Positions 29,374 through 39,200 of a stretch of DNA of 64,000 nt are shown in pieces; position 1 is the first letter of the stretch, and every line of letters starts with the position of its first letter. The position numbers and the translations under genes are program-made. The stretch is from Xanthomonas sp. 10-10 (GTDB lineage: Bacteria > Pseudomonadota > Gammaproteobacteria > Xanthomonadales > Xanthomonadaceae). Location: NCBI RefSeq assembly GCF_040182365.1, contig NZ_CP144460.1:3968001-4032000 (forward strand). The letters run 5' to 3'. The notes beneath the pieces are model-generated. The model did no database searches. It worked only from the letters and a program-made list of their open reading frames with translations, and had not been told where the DNA came from.

Positions 29374-30243
29374 ATGGCCACGCATCAAACACAAAAACTC
29401 GCACGGTTCCTGATCGCGCCGTCGATCGTGCTGCTGCTGGCCTGGATGATCGTGCCGCTGGCGATGACGGTGTGGTTTTCCACGTTGAACTACAACCTGC
29501 TCACGCCGGAAAAGACCTTCGTCGGCCTGGGCAACTACCGCTACTTCCTGGGCAACCCGGCGTTTGCGTCCTCGCTGGGCAATACCCTGTTGCTGGTCGG
29601 GTCGGTGCTGGCGATCACTGCGGTGTTCGGCGTGCTGATCGCGCTGCTGCTGGACCAGGTATTCGTGGGCCGCCGCATCGTGCGCCTGATGCTGATCGCG
29701 CCGTTCTTCGTGATGCCGACGGTGAGCGCGCTGATCTGGAAAAACCTGTTGATGCATCCGGTTTCCGGTCTGCTGGCGTGGCTTTGGCAAAGTGTCGGAC
29801 TGACCCCGATCGACTGGTTCACCCAGTACCCGATGTTCTCCATCATCGTCATCGTGGCCTGGCAATGGTTGCCGTTTGCGGTGCTGATCCTGCTGACCGC
29901 GTTGCAGTCATTGGACGAAGAACAGCAGGAAGCCGCACTGATGGATGGTGCCGGCGCATTGGACCGCTTCTTCCATCTGACCCTGCCCCATCTGGCGCGC
30001 CCGCTGACCATCGTGGTGCTGATCGAAACCATCTTTCTGCTCACCGTGTTCGTGGAGATCTACGTCACCACCGGCGGCGGGCCCGGCCTGCAGACCACCA
30101 ATCTGGCCTACCTGATCTATTCGCAGGCACTGCTGCAGTACGACGTGGGCGCCGCGTCGGCAGGCGGATTGATCGCCGTGGTGCTGGCCAATATCGCGGC
30201 CATCTTCCTGGTGCGCATCGTCGGCAAGAACCTGGAGACCTGA
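29374..30243 (+). CDS. ABC sugar/polyol transporter permease 1 (SmoF/MalF type)
   Basis: A 289-residue inner-membrane permease with six predicted helices; the first is FLIAPSIVLLLAWMIVPLAMTVWF. The coupling-helix (EAA) motif is EAALMDGAGALDRFFHLTLPHL (about 197-218), which contacts the ATPase. It has no long MalF-like periplasmic insert, as is usual for the polyol transporters. Its stop is one base from the start of the second permease, indicating co-translation. Confidence 0.93.
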   Translation: MATHQTQKLARFLIAPSIVLLLAWMIVPLAMTVWFSTLNYNLLTPEKTFVGLGNYRYFLGNPAFASSLGNTLLLVGSVLAITAVFGVLIALLLDQVFVGRRIVRLMLIAPFFVMPTVSALIWKNLLMHPVSGLLAWLWQSVGLTPIDWFTQYPMFSIIVIVAWQWLPFAVLILLTALQSLDEEQQEAALMDGAGALDRFFHLTLPHLARPLTIVVLIETIFLLTVFVEIYVTTGGGPGLQTTNLAYLIYSQALLQYDVGAASAGGLIAVVLANIAAIFLVRIVGKNLET

Positions 30244-30244
30244 G

Positions 30245-31075
30245 ATGGCACGTCGCACTCCCGCGCTGCAGATACTGCTCACCACGGTCGCCGCGTGGGT
30301 GGTCGGCGGCGTGATCTTCTTCCCCATCCTGTGGATGCTGCTGACCAGCTTCAAGACCGAGGTCGATGCGTTTTCCAGCCCGCCCAGCTTCGTGTTCTTC
30401 CACTGGACACTGGAAAACTATGTCGCCGTGCAGGGACGCAGCGACTACTTCGCGCATGCCTGGAACTCGGTGGCGGTGTCGCTGGGCTCGACCCTGATCG
30501 CGCTGGCCATCGCCATCCCTGCCGCGTGGTCGATGGCATTCTCGCCCACCAGGCGCACGCGCGGCATCCTGTTGTGGATGTTGTCCACCAAGATGCTGCC
30601 GCCGGTGGGCGTACTGGTGCCGATCTATCTGCTCTACCGCGATTCCGGGCTGCTGGATACGCAGCTGGGCCTGATCATCGTGCTGTGCCTGAGCAACCTG
30701 CCGATCATGGTCTGGATGCTGTTCAACTACTTCAAGGACATCCCCAGGGACATCCTGGAAGCGGCGCGCATGGATGGCGCCACCATCGGCAAGGAGATCC
30801 TCTACATCCTGGCGCCGATGGCCGTACCCGGCATCGCGTCTTCGCTGCTGCTCAACGTGATCCTGGCCTGGAACGAGGCGTTCTGGTCGTTGAACCTGTC
30901 CTCGTCGCAGGCCTCGCCGTTGACCGCGTTCATCGCCTCGTATTCCAGCCCGGAGGGCCTGTTCTGGGCCAAGTTGTCGGCCGCCTCGACGATGGCCATC
31001 GCGCCGATCCTGGTACTGGGCTGGTTCTGCCAGAAGCAGCTCGTGCGCGGGCTCACCTTCGGCGCGGTGAAGTAG
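30245..31075 (+). CDS. ABC sugar/polyol transporter permease 2 (SmoG/MalG type)
   Basis: A 276-residue permease with six predicted helices. The N-terminus contains [21 protein letters not shown]. The central region [24 protein letters not shown] is typical of the MalG/SmoG partner. The EAA loop is [21 protein letters not shown] (about 178-198). It pairs with the preceding permease to form the channel, with one base between the two genes. The ATPase gene follows after 25 bases. Confidence 0.93.
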   Translation: MARRTPALQILLTTVAAWVVGGVIFFPILWMLLTSFKTEVDAFSSPPSFVFFHWTLENYVAVQGRSDYFAHAWNSVAVSLGSTLIALAIAIPAAWSMAFSPTRRTRGILLWMLSTKMLPPVGVLVPIYLLYRDSGLLDTQLGLIIVLCLSNLPIMVWMLFNYFKDIPRDILEAARMDGATIGKEILYILAPMAVPGIASSLLLNVILAWNEAFWSLNLSSSQASPLTAFIASYSSPEGLFWAKLSAASTMAIAPILVLGWFCQKQLVRGLTFGAVK

Positions 31076-31100
31076 CTCACTCAACTTTGATAGGTGGTTC

Positions 31101-32120
<1,020 letters not shown>

Positions 32121-32194
32121 GCGCGCCACTTCCCGCGTTGTTCCTCCCCGTTTTCGCCACTCCCCCACGATCAAGACCAGCAGGAGATATGCCG

Positions 32195-32968
32195 ATGTAT
32201 CTGGACAAGTTCAAACTCGACGGCCGCGTGGCGGTCGTCACCGGCGGCGGCCGCGCGATCGGCCTGGCGATTTGCCAAGCGCTGGCCGAAGCCGGTGCCA
32301 AGGTGGTCATTGCCGATCACGATGGCGACGTTGCCGAGCAAGGCCTGGCCACGCTGCGCAGCAAGGGCCTGGATGCGCAGGTCGTGCAGATGGACGTCAC
32401 CGATTCGGCGCGCGTCACCAGCGTGGCCGATGCATTGAACGCGCAGTTCGGCAAGGTCGACATCCTGGTCAACAACGCCGGCATCGCCCGTAGCCAGACC
32501 CCGGCCGAAACGGTCACCGACGAGCACTGGCTCAACGTCATCGACGTCAACCTCAACGGCACGTTCTGGTGCTGCCGCGCGTTCGGCAGGCACATGCTGG
32601 ACAGCGGCGATGGCGTGATCGTCAATGTCGGTTCAATGTCCGGCTTCATCGTCAACAAACCGCAGGCGCAGGCCTACTACAACGCCTCCAAGGCGGCGGT
32701 GCACCACCTGACCAAATCGCTGGCCGCCGAATGGGGCGCGCGCGGTGTGCGGGTCAACGCAGTCGCGCCGACCTACATCGCCACGCCACTCAATGCCTTC
32801 GTCAAGGAAGACCCGGCGATGTACGACGCCTGGATCGGCGGCACGCCGATGGGGCGGCTGGGCGAAGTGGAAGAAATCGCTTCGGTAGCGCTGTTCCTGG
32901 CCTCCCCTGCCGCCAGCCTGATGACCGGCAGTATCGTGCTGGCCGACGGCGGCTATACCTGCTGGTAA
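32195..32968 (+). CDS. Short-chain dehydrogenase/reductase, polyol dehydrogenase-like
   Basis: A 257-residue classical SDR. The nucleotide-binding loop is VVTGGGRAIGLAI (about 13-25), the second motif LVNNAGIARS, the catalytic serine in VNVGSMSGF and YxxxK as YNASK (about 155-159). It should oxidise a polyol to a ketose with NAD(P). The closest pattern I recognise is sorbitol/galactitol/arabinitol-type dehydrogenases. ATG 32195 is chosen because AGGAG is eight bases away; an ATG two codons earlier is too close. Followed after three bases by the FGGY kinase gene, which suggests the ketose made here is phosphorylated next. Confidence 0.92.
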   Translation: MYLDKFKLDGRVAVVTGGGRAIGLAICQALAEAGAKVVIADHDGDVAEQGLATLRSKGLDAQVVQMDVTDSARVTSVADALNAQFGKVDILVNNAGIARSQTPAETVTDEHWLNVIDVNLNGTFWCCRAFGRHMLDSGDGVIVNVGSMSGFIVNKPQAQAYYNASKAAVHHLTKSLAAEWGARGVRVNAVAPTYIATPLNAFVKEDPAMYDAWIGGTPMGRLGEVEEIASVALFLASPAASLMTGSIVLADGGYTCW

Positions 32969-32971
32969 ATC

Positions 32972-34636
32972 ATGCAACCGACCAACGAGGCGATCTACAT
33001 CGGCGTGGACGTGGGCACCGGCAGCGCCCGCGCCGGGCTGTTCGACGCGCGCGGCCAATTGCTCGGCACCGCGCGCCACGCCATCCAGACCTGGTACCTG
33101 CCCGGCGAGATGGTCGAGCAATCCTCGGCAGACATCTGGCAGGCCTGCGTGCAGGCGATCCGCGGCGCGCTGGCGCAGGCCGGCGTGGACGCCGCGCGGG
33201 TGGCCGGCATCGGCTTCGACGCCACCTGCTCGCTGGTGGCGGCAGCCGCCGACGGCGGGCCGGTATGCATCAGTCCCAGCGGCCAGGCCGAGCGCGACGT
33301 GATCGTGTGGATGGACCACCGCGCCATCGCCCAGGCCGCGTCCATCAACGCCACCGACGAGCCGGTGCTGCGCTACGTGGGCGGGCAGATTTCGCCGGAG
33401 ATGCAGACTCCCAAGCTGCTGTGGCTCAAGCAGCACCTGCCGGACAGCTACGCGCGCGCGGCGCACTTCTTCGACCTGGCCGACTGGCTGAGCTGGCGCG
33501 CCACCGGCAGCACCGCGCGTTCGCTGTGCACGGTGACCTGCAAGTGGACCTATGTGCAGCACGAAGGAGGCTGGAGCCGACGTTACTTCGAACGCATCGG
33601 CCTGGCCGAGCTGCTGGAGGATGCGGCCGCGCGGATCGGCAGCAGCGTGGTGCCGCCGGGCACGGCACTGGGCCAGGGGCTGACAGCACGCGCTGCCGAC
33701 GAATTGGGCCTGCGTGCGGGCACTGCGGTGGGCGCGGCGCTGATCGATGCCCACGCCGGTGCCATAGGCACGCTCGCCAGCCCGTCCGCAGATGGTCAGC
33801 CGATGCCGCTCACCGCGCGGTTGGCCTATATCTTCGGCACCTCGGCCTGCGTGCTGGCCAGCACGCAGGCGCCGTGCTTCACGCCCGGCGTGTGGGGGCC
33901 TTACGGCTCCGCACTGATCCCGGGGCTGTGGCTCAACGAGGGCGGCCAATCCGCCGCCGGCGTCGCAATCGACACCCTGGTGCGCTCGCATCCTGGCTAT
34001 GCCGACGCCAACGCACAGGCGACCGCCGCAGGCCGCGATGTGCTGCAATGGCTGGAAGAGCGCGTGCTGGCGCGCGTTGGCACTGCATCCCAGGCCGCCG
34101 TGCTGGCGCGCGGGCTGCACGTGCTGCCGGATTATCTGGGCAACCGCTCGCCCGATGCCGACCCCAACGCCCGTGCGATGATCGCCGGGCTGACCATCGA
34201 CCACGACCTGCAAGGCCTGGAAGCACTGTACGTGGCGGGCGTCTGCGGCCTGGGCTACGGGCTGGCCGACATCATCGATGCGCTGCGCGCGCAGGCAGTG
34301 ACGTTCGACAGCGTGATCATGAGTGGCGGCGCCAGCCACAGCCGCCTGGTCCGCCAGCTGATGGCCGATGCCTGCGGCGTACCGGTACAGGTCGCGGCCA
34401 CCGTCGAACCGGTGCTGTTGGGCAGCGCGATGCTGGCCGCCGTGGCCAGCGGCGGTTTTGCCGATCTGCCGGCAGCGATGTCGGCGATGAGCGGCCTGGG
34501 CGCGAGCACCGCAGCGACGCCGGACGACATTGCACGCTTGCATGCCGCAAAGCGGCGCGGGTACCAGGCCATGCAGGCGCTGGACCGGCAGTTGCGGCGC
34601 GAGATGGCGAAGGTACTGGCCGACCACGACTGCTGA
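32972..34636 (+). CDS. FGGY-family carbohydrate kinase, D-ribulokinase-like
   Basis: A 554-residue sugar kinase. The N-terminal FGGY domain begins IYIGVDVGTGSARAGLFDA. The catalytic-base region is WMDHRAIAQA, followed by GFDATCSLVA. The C-terminal domain has FGTSACVLAST, LNEGGQSAAGVAID and the ATP-binding MSGGASHSRLVRQLMAD. Length (about 550) and the sequences GEMVEQSSADIW and LPDYLGNRSPDADP place it in the bacterial/eukaryotic FGGY pentulose-kinase group, whose characterised human and yeast members phosphorylate D-ribulose. Last gene of island 2. The product D-ribulose 5-phosphate would enter the pentose phosphate pathway. Confidence 0.9.
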   Translation: MQPTNEAIYIGVDVGTGSARAGLFDARGQLLGTARHAIQTWYLPGEMVEQSSADIWQACVQAIRGALAQAGVDAARVAGIGFDATCSLVAAAADGGPVCISPSGQAERDVIVWMDHRAIAQAASINATDEPVLRYVGGQISPEMQTPKLLWLKQHLPDSYARAAHFFDLADWLSWRATGSTARSLCTVTCKWTYVQHEGGWSRRYFERIGLAELLEDAAARIGSSVVPPGTALGQGLTARAADELGLRAGTAVGAALIDAHAGAIGTLASPSADGQPMPLTARLAYIFGTSACVLASTQAPCFTPGVWGPYGSALIPGLWLNEGGQSAAGVAIDTLVRSHPGYADANAQATAAGRDVLQWLEERVLARVGTASQAAVLARGLHVLPDYLGNRSPDADPNARAMIAGLTIDHDLQGLEALYVAGVCGLGYGLADIIDALRAQAVTFDSVIMSGGASHSRLVRQLMADACGVPVQVAATVEPVLLGSAMLAAVASGGFADLPAAMSAMSGLGASTAATPDDIARLHAAKRRGYQAMQALDRQLRREMAKVLADHDC

Positions 34637-35079
34637 CGCCTGCTGCGCGCGAGCGCCTGCTGTCCAGCGGCGAATGGTGTCGCGAGAGCCACTGCAGTAC
34701 TGGTCAAAAGCATTGGAACGGCAGCCGCGCCGGGAAAGCACGCAGGTGTGGGCAGTCAACTACAAAAGCGCGCCACGCGCGATCAGCGAGCGCGTGCAGC
34801 GGTTGGCGAAGGCATGGCGACCCGCCCGCCGGACCGAGGGAATGCGGCCGCAACCGCGCCGCCAGATGACGTCACGACCGGGGAGCAGCGCGCTGAGCGC
34901 CCGTAGCGATCGTGCGCGGCGTACCGACGTCGATGAAAGCGCTGACACCATCGGGAGCAGCCGTCGCGCGGAGCATGCGATGCGCGGGCGCGGAAACCGG
35001 GTGCAGGCACGGCGCGCGACAGCGGGAGACGCGTCACCCAAAGGCAGTGATCCCGGATCGCGCCTTCCCCAAAACGCAG
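34637..35079. other. Noncoding gap after the kinase gene (right junction of island 2)
   Basis: About 440 bases between the convergent kinase gene and the rpoZ terminator. Reading frames here lack family character and good start sites. No intrinsic terminator for the kinase operon and no mobile-element remnant were recognised. Confidence 0.4.
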
Positions 35080-35104
35080 ACAGCCCGCACAAGGCGGGCT
35101 GTCC
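35071..35104 (-). terminator. Intrinsic terminator of rpoZ
   Basis: A perfect 10-bp stem GACAGCCCGC / GCGGGCTGTC with loop ACAAG at 35080-35104. On the minus strand it is followed by TGCGTTTTGG. It lies 35 bases downstream of the rpoZ stop. Its presence means transcription from gmk/rpoZ should end here and not reach spoT. Confidence 0.75.
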
Positions 35105-35138
35105 GGACAGCGTCGGCCACCGCGGTGGCCGGTGACGA

Positions 35139-35438
35139 TCAGTCGTCGTTCTTGGACATGTCTTCGTCGGCCACCACTTCGGCGGCGGCCCATTCCAGCG
35201 CTTCGCGCTCGGCACGCTCGCGTTCGGCCTTCTCGACTTCATCGATCAGCGCGTTGTCGATCCGGCGGGCGGCGATCTCGCGCAGCGCCATCACGGTGGG
35301 CTTGTCGCTGGCGTCTGCGTTTTCGATCAACGGCTGCACGCCGTTGGCGAGCTGACGGGCGCGCTTGGAGGCCATCATGACCAGCTCGAAACGGTTGTTC
35401 ACGACTTCCAGGCAATCTTCTACGGTAATGCGGGCCAT
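35139..35438 (-). CDS. rpoZ: RNA polymerase omega subunit
   Basis: A 99-residue subunit that assists folding of beta-prime and contributes to a ppGpp site on RNA polymerase. The N-terminus [20 protein letters not shown] is the conserved core, followed by ASKRARQL and [14 protein letters not shown]. The C-terminus is acidic ([18 protein letters not shown]). GGGAG lies five bases before the ATG at 35438. The 297 bases between it and gmk (35439-35735) show no gene. In E. coli the next gene downstream is spoT; here a terminator and island 2 follow. Confidence 0.96.
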   Translation of the reverse strand: MARITVEDCLEVVNNRFELVMMASKRARQLANGVQPLIENADASDKPTVMALREIAARRIDNALIDEVEKAERERAEREALEWAAAEVVADEDMSKNDD

Positions 35439-35735
35439 GCGGGCTCCCGGCGACCAGCAACGGCCGCGCATCGAATGAGGGAAAGGGGGCGGAGTGTACG
35501 CCTGCGCGCCTGGGCGGGCAACCGGCGGTCATTCAGTTCGCTTTGGAATCAGTCACTTGGACCGGACCGATCAAGCCACATCGCTGCCCTGGTGCGCAGA
35601 ACGGCCCCGCACGCCTGGCCCGGCCGCCTGCCTGTGAACCACGGCGACGTGCCGGCCGAATGCCGATGTCCAGCTGCAGCGTCGTCGCTACGGTGGCATC
35701 GCCACTGGCCGCTCCCGCCCTGGCGCACCCGCAAC

Positions 35736-36347
35736 TCAGTCCAGCAACGCCTGGATCAGGCCGGCATGCCGCTGCTGCTGCGCCTGCCGACGTAGCCGGC
35801 TGGCGGTGAAGATGGCGCACATCTCCGAGACCGCGGTGTCGAAGGTCTCGTTGATGATGACGTAATCGAATTCCTCGAAGTGCAGCATCTCTTCGCGCGC
35901 GGCGGCCAGGCGCTGCGCCATCACGTCCTCGCTGTCCTGGCCGCGCTTGCGCATGCGCTCGTCCAGCGCCTGTCGCGACGGTGGCAGGATGAACACGCTC
36001 ACCGCATCGGGCACCTTCTGGCGTACCTGGCGCGCGCCCTGCCAATCGATCTCCAGCAGTACGTCGTGACCGGCCGCCAGCTGCGGCTCCACCGACTGCC
36101 GCGCAGTGCCCTTCCAGTCGCCATGCACCAGCGCGTATTCGAAGAAGTCGCCTGCTTCGATCATGCCCTGGAACTCGTCGGCCGACACGAAATGGTAGTG
36201 CTCGGCATGCCGCTCGCCCGGCCGCGGCGCGCGCGAAGTGAACGAGATCGACAAGGCGATCTTCGGGTCGCGCGCCAGGGTGGCGTTGACGATGCTGCTC
36301 TTGCCGGCGCCCGAGGGGGCCGCAACGATATAGAGGGTGCCGCGCAT
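35736..36347 (-). CDS. gmk: Guanylate kinase
   Basis: A 203-residue enzyme phosphorylating GMP to GDP. The N-terminal P-loop is VAAPSGAGKSSIVNATL (about 8-24). The GMP-binding region is SISFTSRAPRPGERHAEHYHFVS, followed by FFEYALVHGDWKGTA and the lid LLEIDWQGARQV. Length and motifs are standard. It is between yicC and rpoZ on the same strand, the conserved yicC-gmk-rpoZ order. A paired GGGATTCG repeat element separates it from yicC. Confidence 0.97.
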   Translation of the reverse strand: MRGTLYIVAAPSGAGKSSIVNATLARDPKIALSISFTSRAPRPGERHAEHYHFVSADEFQGMIEAGDFFEYALVHGDWKGTARQSVEPQLAAGHDVLLEIDWQGARQVRQKVPDAVSVFILPPSRQALDERMRKRGQDSEDVMAQRLAAAREEMLHFEEFDYVIINETFDTAVSEMCAIFTASRLRRQAQQQRHAGLIQALLD

Positions 36348-36353
36348 AGGTCA

Positions 36354-36498
36354 GGGATTCGTGATTGGGGAGTCGGGATTCGCGAACGGGCTGCGGACCG
36401 GTACCACCGGGGTCGACATGCTACCGGGATTGGACCCAGCCCGCAGATAACAGGGGCGTGCAGTTGCCCCATCCCGAATCCCGAATCCCCAAATCCCG
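36354..36498. repeat. Inverted-arm intergenic repeat B (GGGATTCG units)
   Basis: The left arm (36354-36392) reads GGGATTCGTGATTGGGG and on. The right arm (36471-36498) reads ATCCCGAATCCCGAATCCCC and on. The core of about 78 bases between them is unrelated to those of the other copies. It sits between the gmk start and the yicC stop, directly abutting the latter. Confidence 0.75.
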
Positions 36499-36499
36499 G

Positions 36500-37360
36500 C
36501 TATTCGATGTTCTGCACCTGCTCGCGGATCTGGTCGATCAGCACCTTCAGATCCACCGCGGCATTGGAGGTGCGGCTGTCCACCGACTTGGAGCCCAGCG
36601 TATTGGCTTCGCGGTTGAATTCCTGCAGCAGAAAGTCCAGGCGACGGCCGACCGGCTCGCGCTGCTTGAGCACCCGGCGGATTTCGGAAATATGGCTGGA
36701 CAGGCGGTCCAGCTCCTCGTCCACATCGAGCTTCTGCAACCACAGCACCAGTTCCTGCTCGGCGCGACCCGGGTCCACCGGATGCGGCAGATCGGCCAGG
36801 CGCGCAGCCAGCTTGACGCGCTGCCCCTCGCGAATCACCGGGATCAAGATGCGCACCTCGGCGGCGATGCGTTCGATCGCGTCCACACGTTCGCTGATCG
36901 CCTCGGCCAACTTGCCGCCTTCGCGCTCGCGCGCAACCACAAAACTGTCGACCACCTCATCGAGCAAGGCCAGCGCCTGCGCCTGCAGCGCCGGCGCATC
37001 CACGTCCTGCACCTGCAGGACGCCGGGCAGCTGCAGCAGATCGGTAAAGCCCACCTGCAACTTGGGAAACAGCCCGTCCAGCCGCGTGGCCAGTGCACCC
37101 AGCTCGTGCAGCAGCGATTCGTTGACTGCCAGCGTCTGCGCGTTGTCCAGCGCGCGCAGGCGCAGCGTCAGGTCCAGCTTGCCGCGGCTGTTCTTGGCTG
37201 CCACGCGCTCGCGCAGCAACGGCTCCAGTGCACGCAGTTCTTCGGGCAGGCGCACGCCCACTTCCAGAAAGCGGTGGTTGACCGAGCGCAGCTCGCAACC
37301 AAGCGTGCCCCAGGGCGTGATGCGTTCGCCGCCAGCAAACGCGGTCATGCTTCGGATCAT
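36500..37360 (-). CDS. yicC: YicC-family endoribonuclease
   Basis: A 286-residue YicC/YloC protein. The N-terminal domain starts [11 protein letters not shown] and has [16 protein letters not shown] sequence [20 protein letters not shown]. The C-terminal signature is [22 protein letters not shown]. Characterised family members are endoribonucleases, and E. coli YicC has been linked to small-RNA turnover. The start at 37360 gives the canonical N-terminus; an upstream ATG at 37450 adds unrelated sequence. Divergent from rph, an arrangement conserved in enterobacteria. Confidence 0.95.
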   Translation of the reverse strand: MIRSMTAFAGGERITPWGTLGCELRSVNHRFLEVGVRLPEELRALEPLLRERVAAKNSRGKLDLTLRLRALDNAQTLAVNESLLHELGALATRLDGLFPKLQVGFTDLLQLPGVLQVQDVDAPALQAQALALLDEVVDSFVVAREREGGKLAEAISERVDAIERIAAEVRILIPVIREGQRVKLAARLADLPHPVDPGRAEQELVLWLQKLDVDEELDRLSSHISEIRRVLKQREPVGRRLDFLLQEFNREANTLGSKSVDSRTSNAAVDLKVLIDQIREQVQNIE

Positions 37361-37473
37361 CGTCAATCCCGTACCGTCAAAGCGCGAATGGTACCCTAGC
37401 CGCCCACACAGGCCGGCTGCTGCCCGCCGTGCATTGGCGCCAAGACCCACCTCCCGACTTCCGGACTCATCGC

Positions 37474-38199
37474 ATGACCTTTTCCCGTCCCAGCGGCCGC
37501 ACGGCCGATCAGCTGCGCCCGGTGCGCATCGAACGCTCCTTCACCCGCCATGCCGAAGGCTCGGTGCTGGTGAGCTTCGGCGACACCCGCGTGCTGTGCA
37601 CCGCCAGCGTGGAAAACCGCGTACCGAACTTCCTGCGCGGCAAGGGCGAAGGCTGGGTCACCGCCGAATACGGCATGTTGCCGCGCTCCACCCACACCCG
37701 CTCCGACCGCGAAGCCGCACGCGGCAAGCAGGGCGGGCGAACGCTGGAAATCCAGCGCCTGATCGGCCGCGCATTGCGCGCCTGCGTCGATCGCAACGCG
37801 CTGGGCGAGCGCACCATCACCCTGGACTGCGACGTGCTGCAGGCCGACGGCGGCACCCGCACCGCGGCGATCACCGGCGCCTACGTGGCGCTGGCCGATG
37901 CAGTGAACCTGCTGCTCAAGCGCGGCGACATCAAGAAGCACCCGCTGATCGGCGCGGTGGCCGCGGTGTCGGTGGGCATCTATCGCGGCGAGCCGGTGCT
38001 GGATCTGGATTACCCGGAAGACAGCGACTGCGATACCGACATGAATGTGGTGATGAACGATGGCGGCGGCTTCATCGAGCTGCAGGGTACCGCCGAAGGC
38101 CACGCGTTCCGCCGCGACGAACTCAATGCGCTGCTCGCCCTGGCCGAACGCGGCATGGGCGAACTGTTCGCACTGCAACGCGCTGCGCTGGCCGGATGA
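37474..38199 (+). CDS. rph: Ribonuclease PH
   Basis: A 241-residue phosphorolytic 3'-5' exoribonuclease that trims tRNA 3' ends. Typical sequences: [87 protein letters not shown] and [18 protein letters not shown]. Full length, so it is not the truncated E. coli K-12 form. Its stop overlaps the next start as ATGA, giving a coupled rph-VOC-rdgB unit. Confidence 0.97.
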   Translation: MTFSRPSGRTADQLRPVRIERSFTRHAEGSVLVSFGDTRVLCTASVENRVPNFLRGKGEGWVTAEYGMLPRSTHTRSDREAARGKQGGRTLEIQRLIGRALRACVDRNALGERTITLDCDVLQADGGTRTAAITGAYVALADAVNLLLKRGDIKKHPLIGAVAAVSVGIYRGEPVLDLDYPEDSDCDTDMNVVMNDGGGFIELQGTAEGHAFRRDELNALLALAERGMGELFALQRAALAG

Positions 38200-38588
38200 G
38201 CCGACGCATCGCCCTGACCACGCTGCTGGTCGCCGATTACGACGCGGCCATTGCCTGGTACACCGGCGCGCTGGGCTTCCAGGTGCTGGAAGATCGCGCA
38301 CTGGGCGACGGCAAGCGCTGGTTGGTGATCGGCCCGGGCAGCGCGCAGGAGGCCGCGTTGCTGCTCGCGCAGCCAAGCGATGCCGCACAGCAGGCGCGCA
38401 TCGGCGACCAGACCGGCGGGCGTGTCGATCATTTTCTCTACACCGACGACTTCTGGCGCGACCACGCGGCGATGCAGGCGTTCGGCGTGGAATTCCTGGA
38501 AACCCCGCGCGAGGAACCGTACGGCACGGTCGCGGTATTCCGCGATCTGTACGGCACCAAGTGGGACCTGCTGGAGCCCAAGCAATGA
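38196..38588 (+). CDS. Glyoxalase/bleomycin-resistance (VOC) superfamily protein
   Basis: A 130-residue protein with the paired beta-alpha-beta-beta-beta modules of the VOC fold: [27 protein letters not shown] in the first half, and [24 protein letters not shown] then [17 protein letters not shown] in the second. The possible metal ligand near the end is Asp or Glu. It overlaps rph by four bases and rdgB by four bases (both ATGA), so it is translated with them. A specific reaction cannot be assigned. Its placement between two RNA/nucleotide-processing genes is unexpected. Confidence 0.88.
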   Translation: MSRRIALTTLLVADYDAAIAWYTGALGFQVLEDRALGDGKRWLVIGPGSAQEAALLLAQPSDAAQQARIGDQTGGRVDHFLYTDDFWRDHAAMQAFGVEFLETPREEPYGTVAVFRDLYGTKWDLLEPKQ

Positions 38589-39184
38589 AACACCTGGTCC
38601 TGGCCAGCGGCAACGCCGGCAAGCTGGAAGAACTGCGCGCCATGCTCGCCGACCTGCCGCTGCGCATCGTGGCGCAAGGCGAGCTCGGCGTGGAGGACGT
38701 GCCGGAAACCGGCCTGACCTTCGTCGAGAACGCGTTGATCAAGGCACGCCATGCCAGCGCGGTCACCGGCCTGCCGGCACTGGCCGACGACTCCGGCCTG
38801 ATCGTCGATGCGCTTGGCGGTGCGCCCGGCCTGTACAGCGCGCGCTATGCGGGCAGCCCGACCGATGCACAGGCCAACAACGCCAAGTTGCTCGACGCCA
38901 TGCGCGAGGTGCCGGCCGAGCGCCGCAGCGCGCGCTTTTATGCAGTGATCGTGTTGCTGCGTCACCCGGAAGATCCGCAACCGCTGATCGCCGAAGGCAG
39001 CTGGGAAGGCGTGATCACCACGCAACCGCGCGGCGATGGCGGCTTTGGCTACAACCCGGTATTTCTGGACCCGGCCTACGGCCTGACGGCCGCGGAAATG
39101 GACAGCGACCTGAAGAACCGCCTGAGCCACCGCGCAGTGGCGCTGGCCACGCTGCAGCACAAACTGCACGCGCTGGCGCTGTAA
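38585..39184 (+). CDS. rdgB: dITP/XTP pyrophosphatase RdgB
   Basis: A 199-residue Ham1/RdgB nucleoside-triphosphate pyrophosphatase that clears dITP, ITP and XTP. Signatures: VLASGNAGKLEELRAML at the N-terminus, ETGLTFVENALIKARHA, LPALADDSGLIVDALGGAPGLYSARYAG, GDGGFGYNPVFLDP and SHRAVAL near the end. Translation is coupled to the VOC gene by an ATGA overlap. rdgB followed by hemW is a widely conserved pair. Confidence 0.97.
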   Translation: MKHLVLASGNAGKLEELRAMLADLPLRIVAQGELGVEDVPETGLTFVENALIKARHASAVTGLPALADDSGLIVDALGGAPGLYSARYAGSPTDAQANNAKLLDAMREVPAERRSARFYAVIVLLRHPEDPQPLIAEGSWEGVITTQPRGDGGFGYNPVFLDPAYGLTAAEMDSDLKNRLSHRAVALATLQHKLHALAL

Positions 39185-39200
39185 CGGACGATCTCACGCA

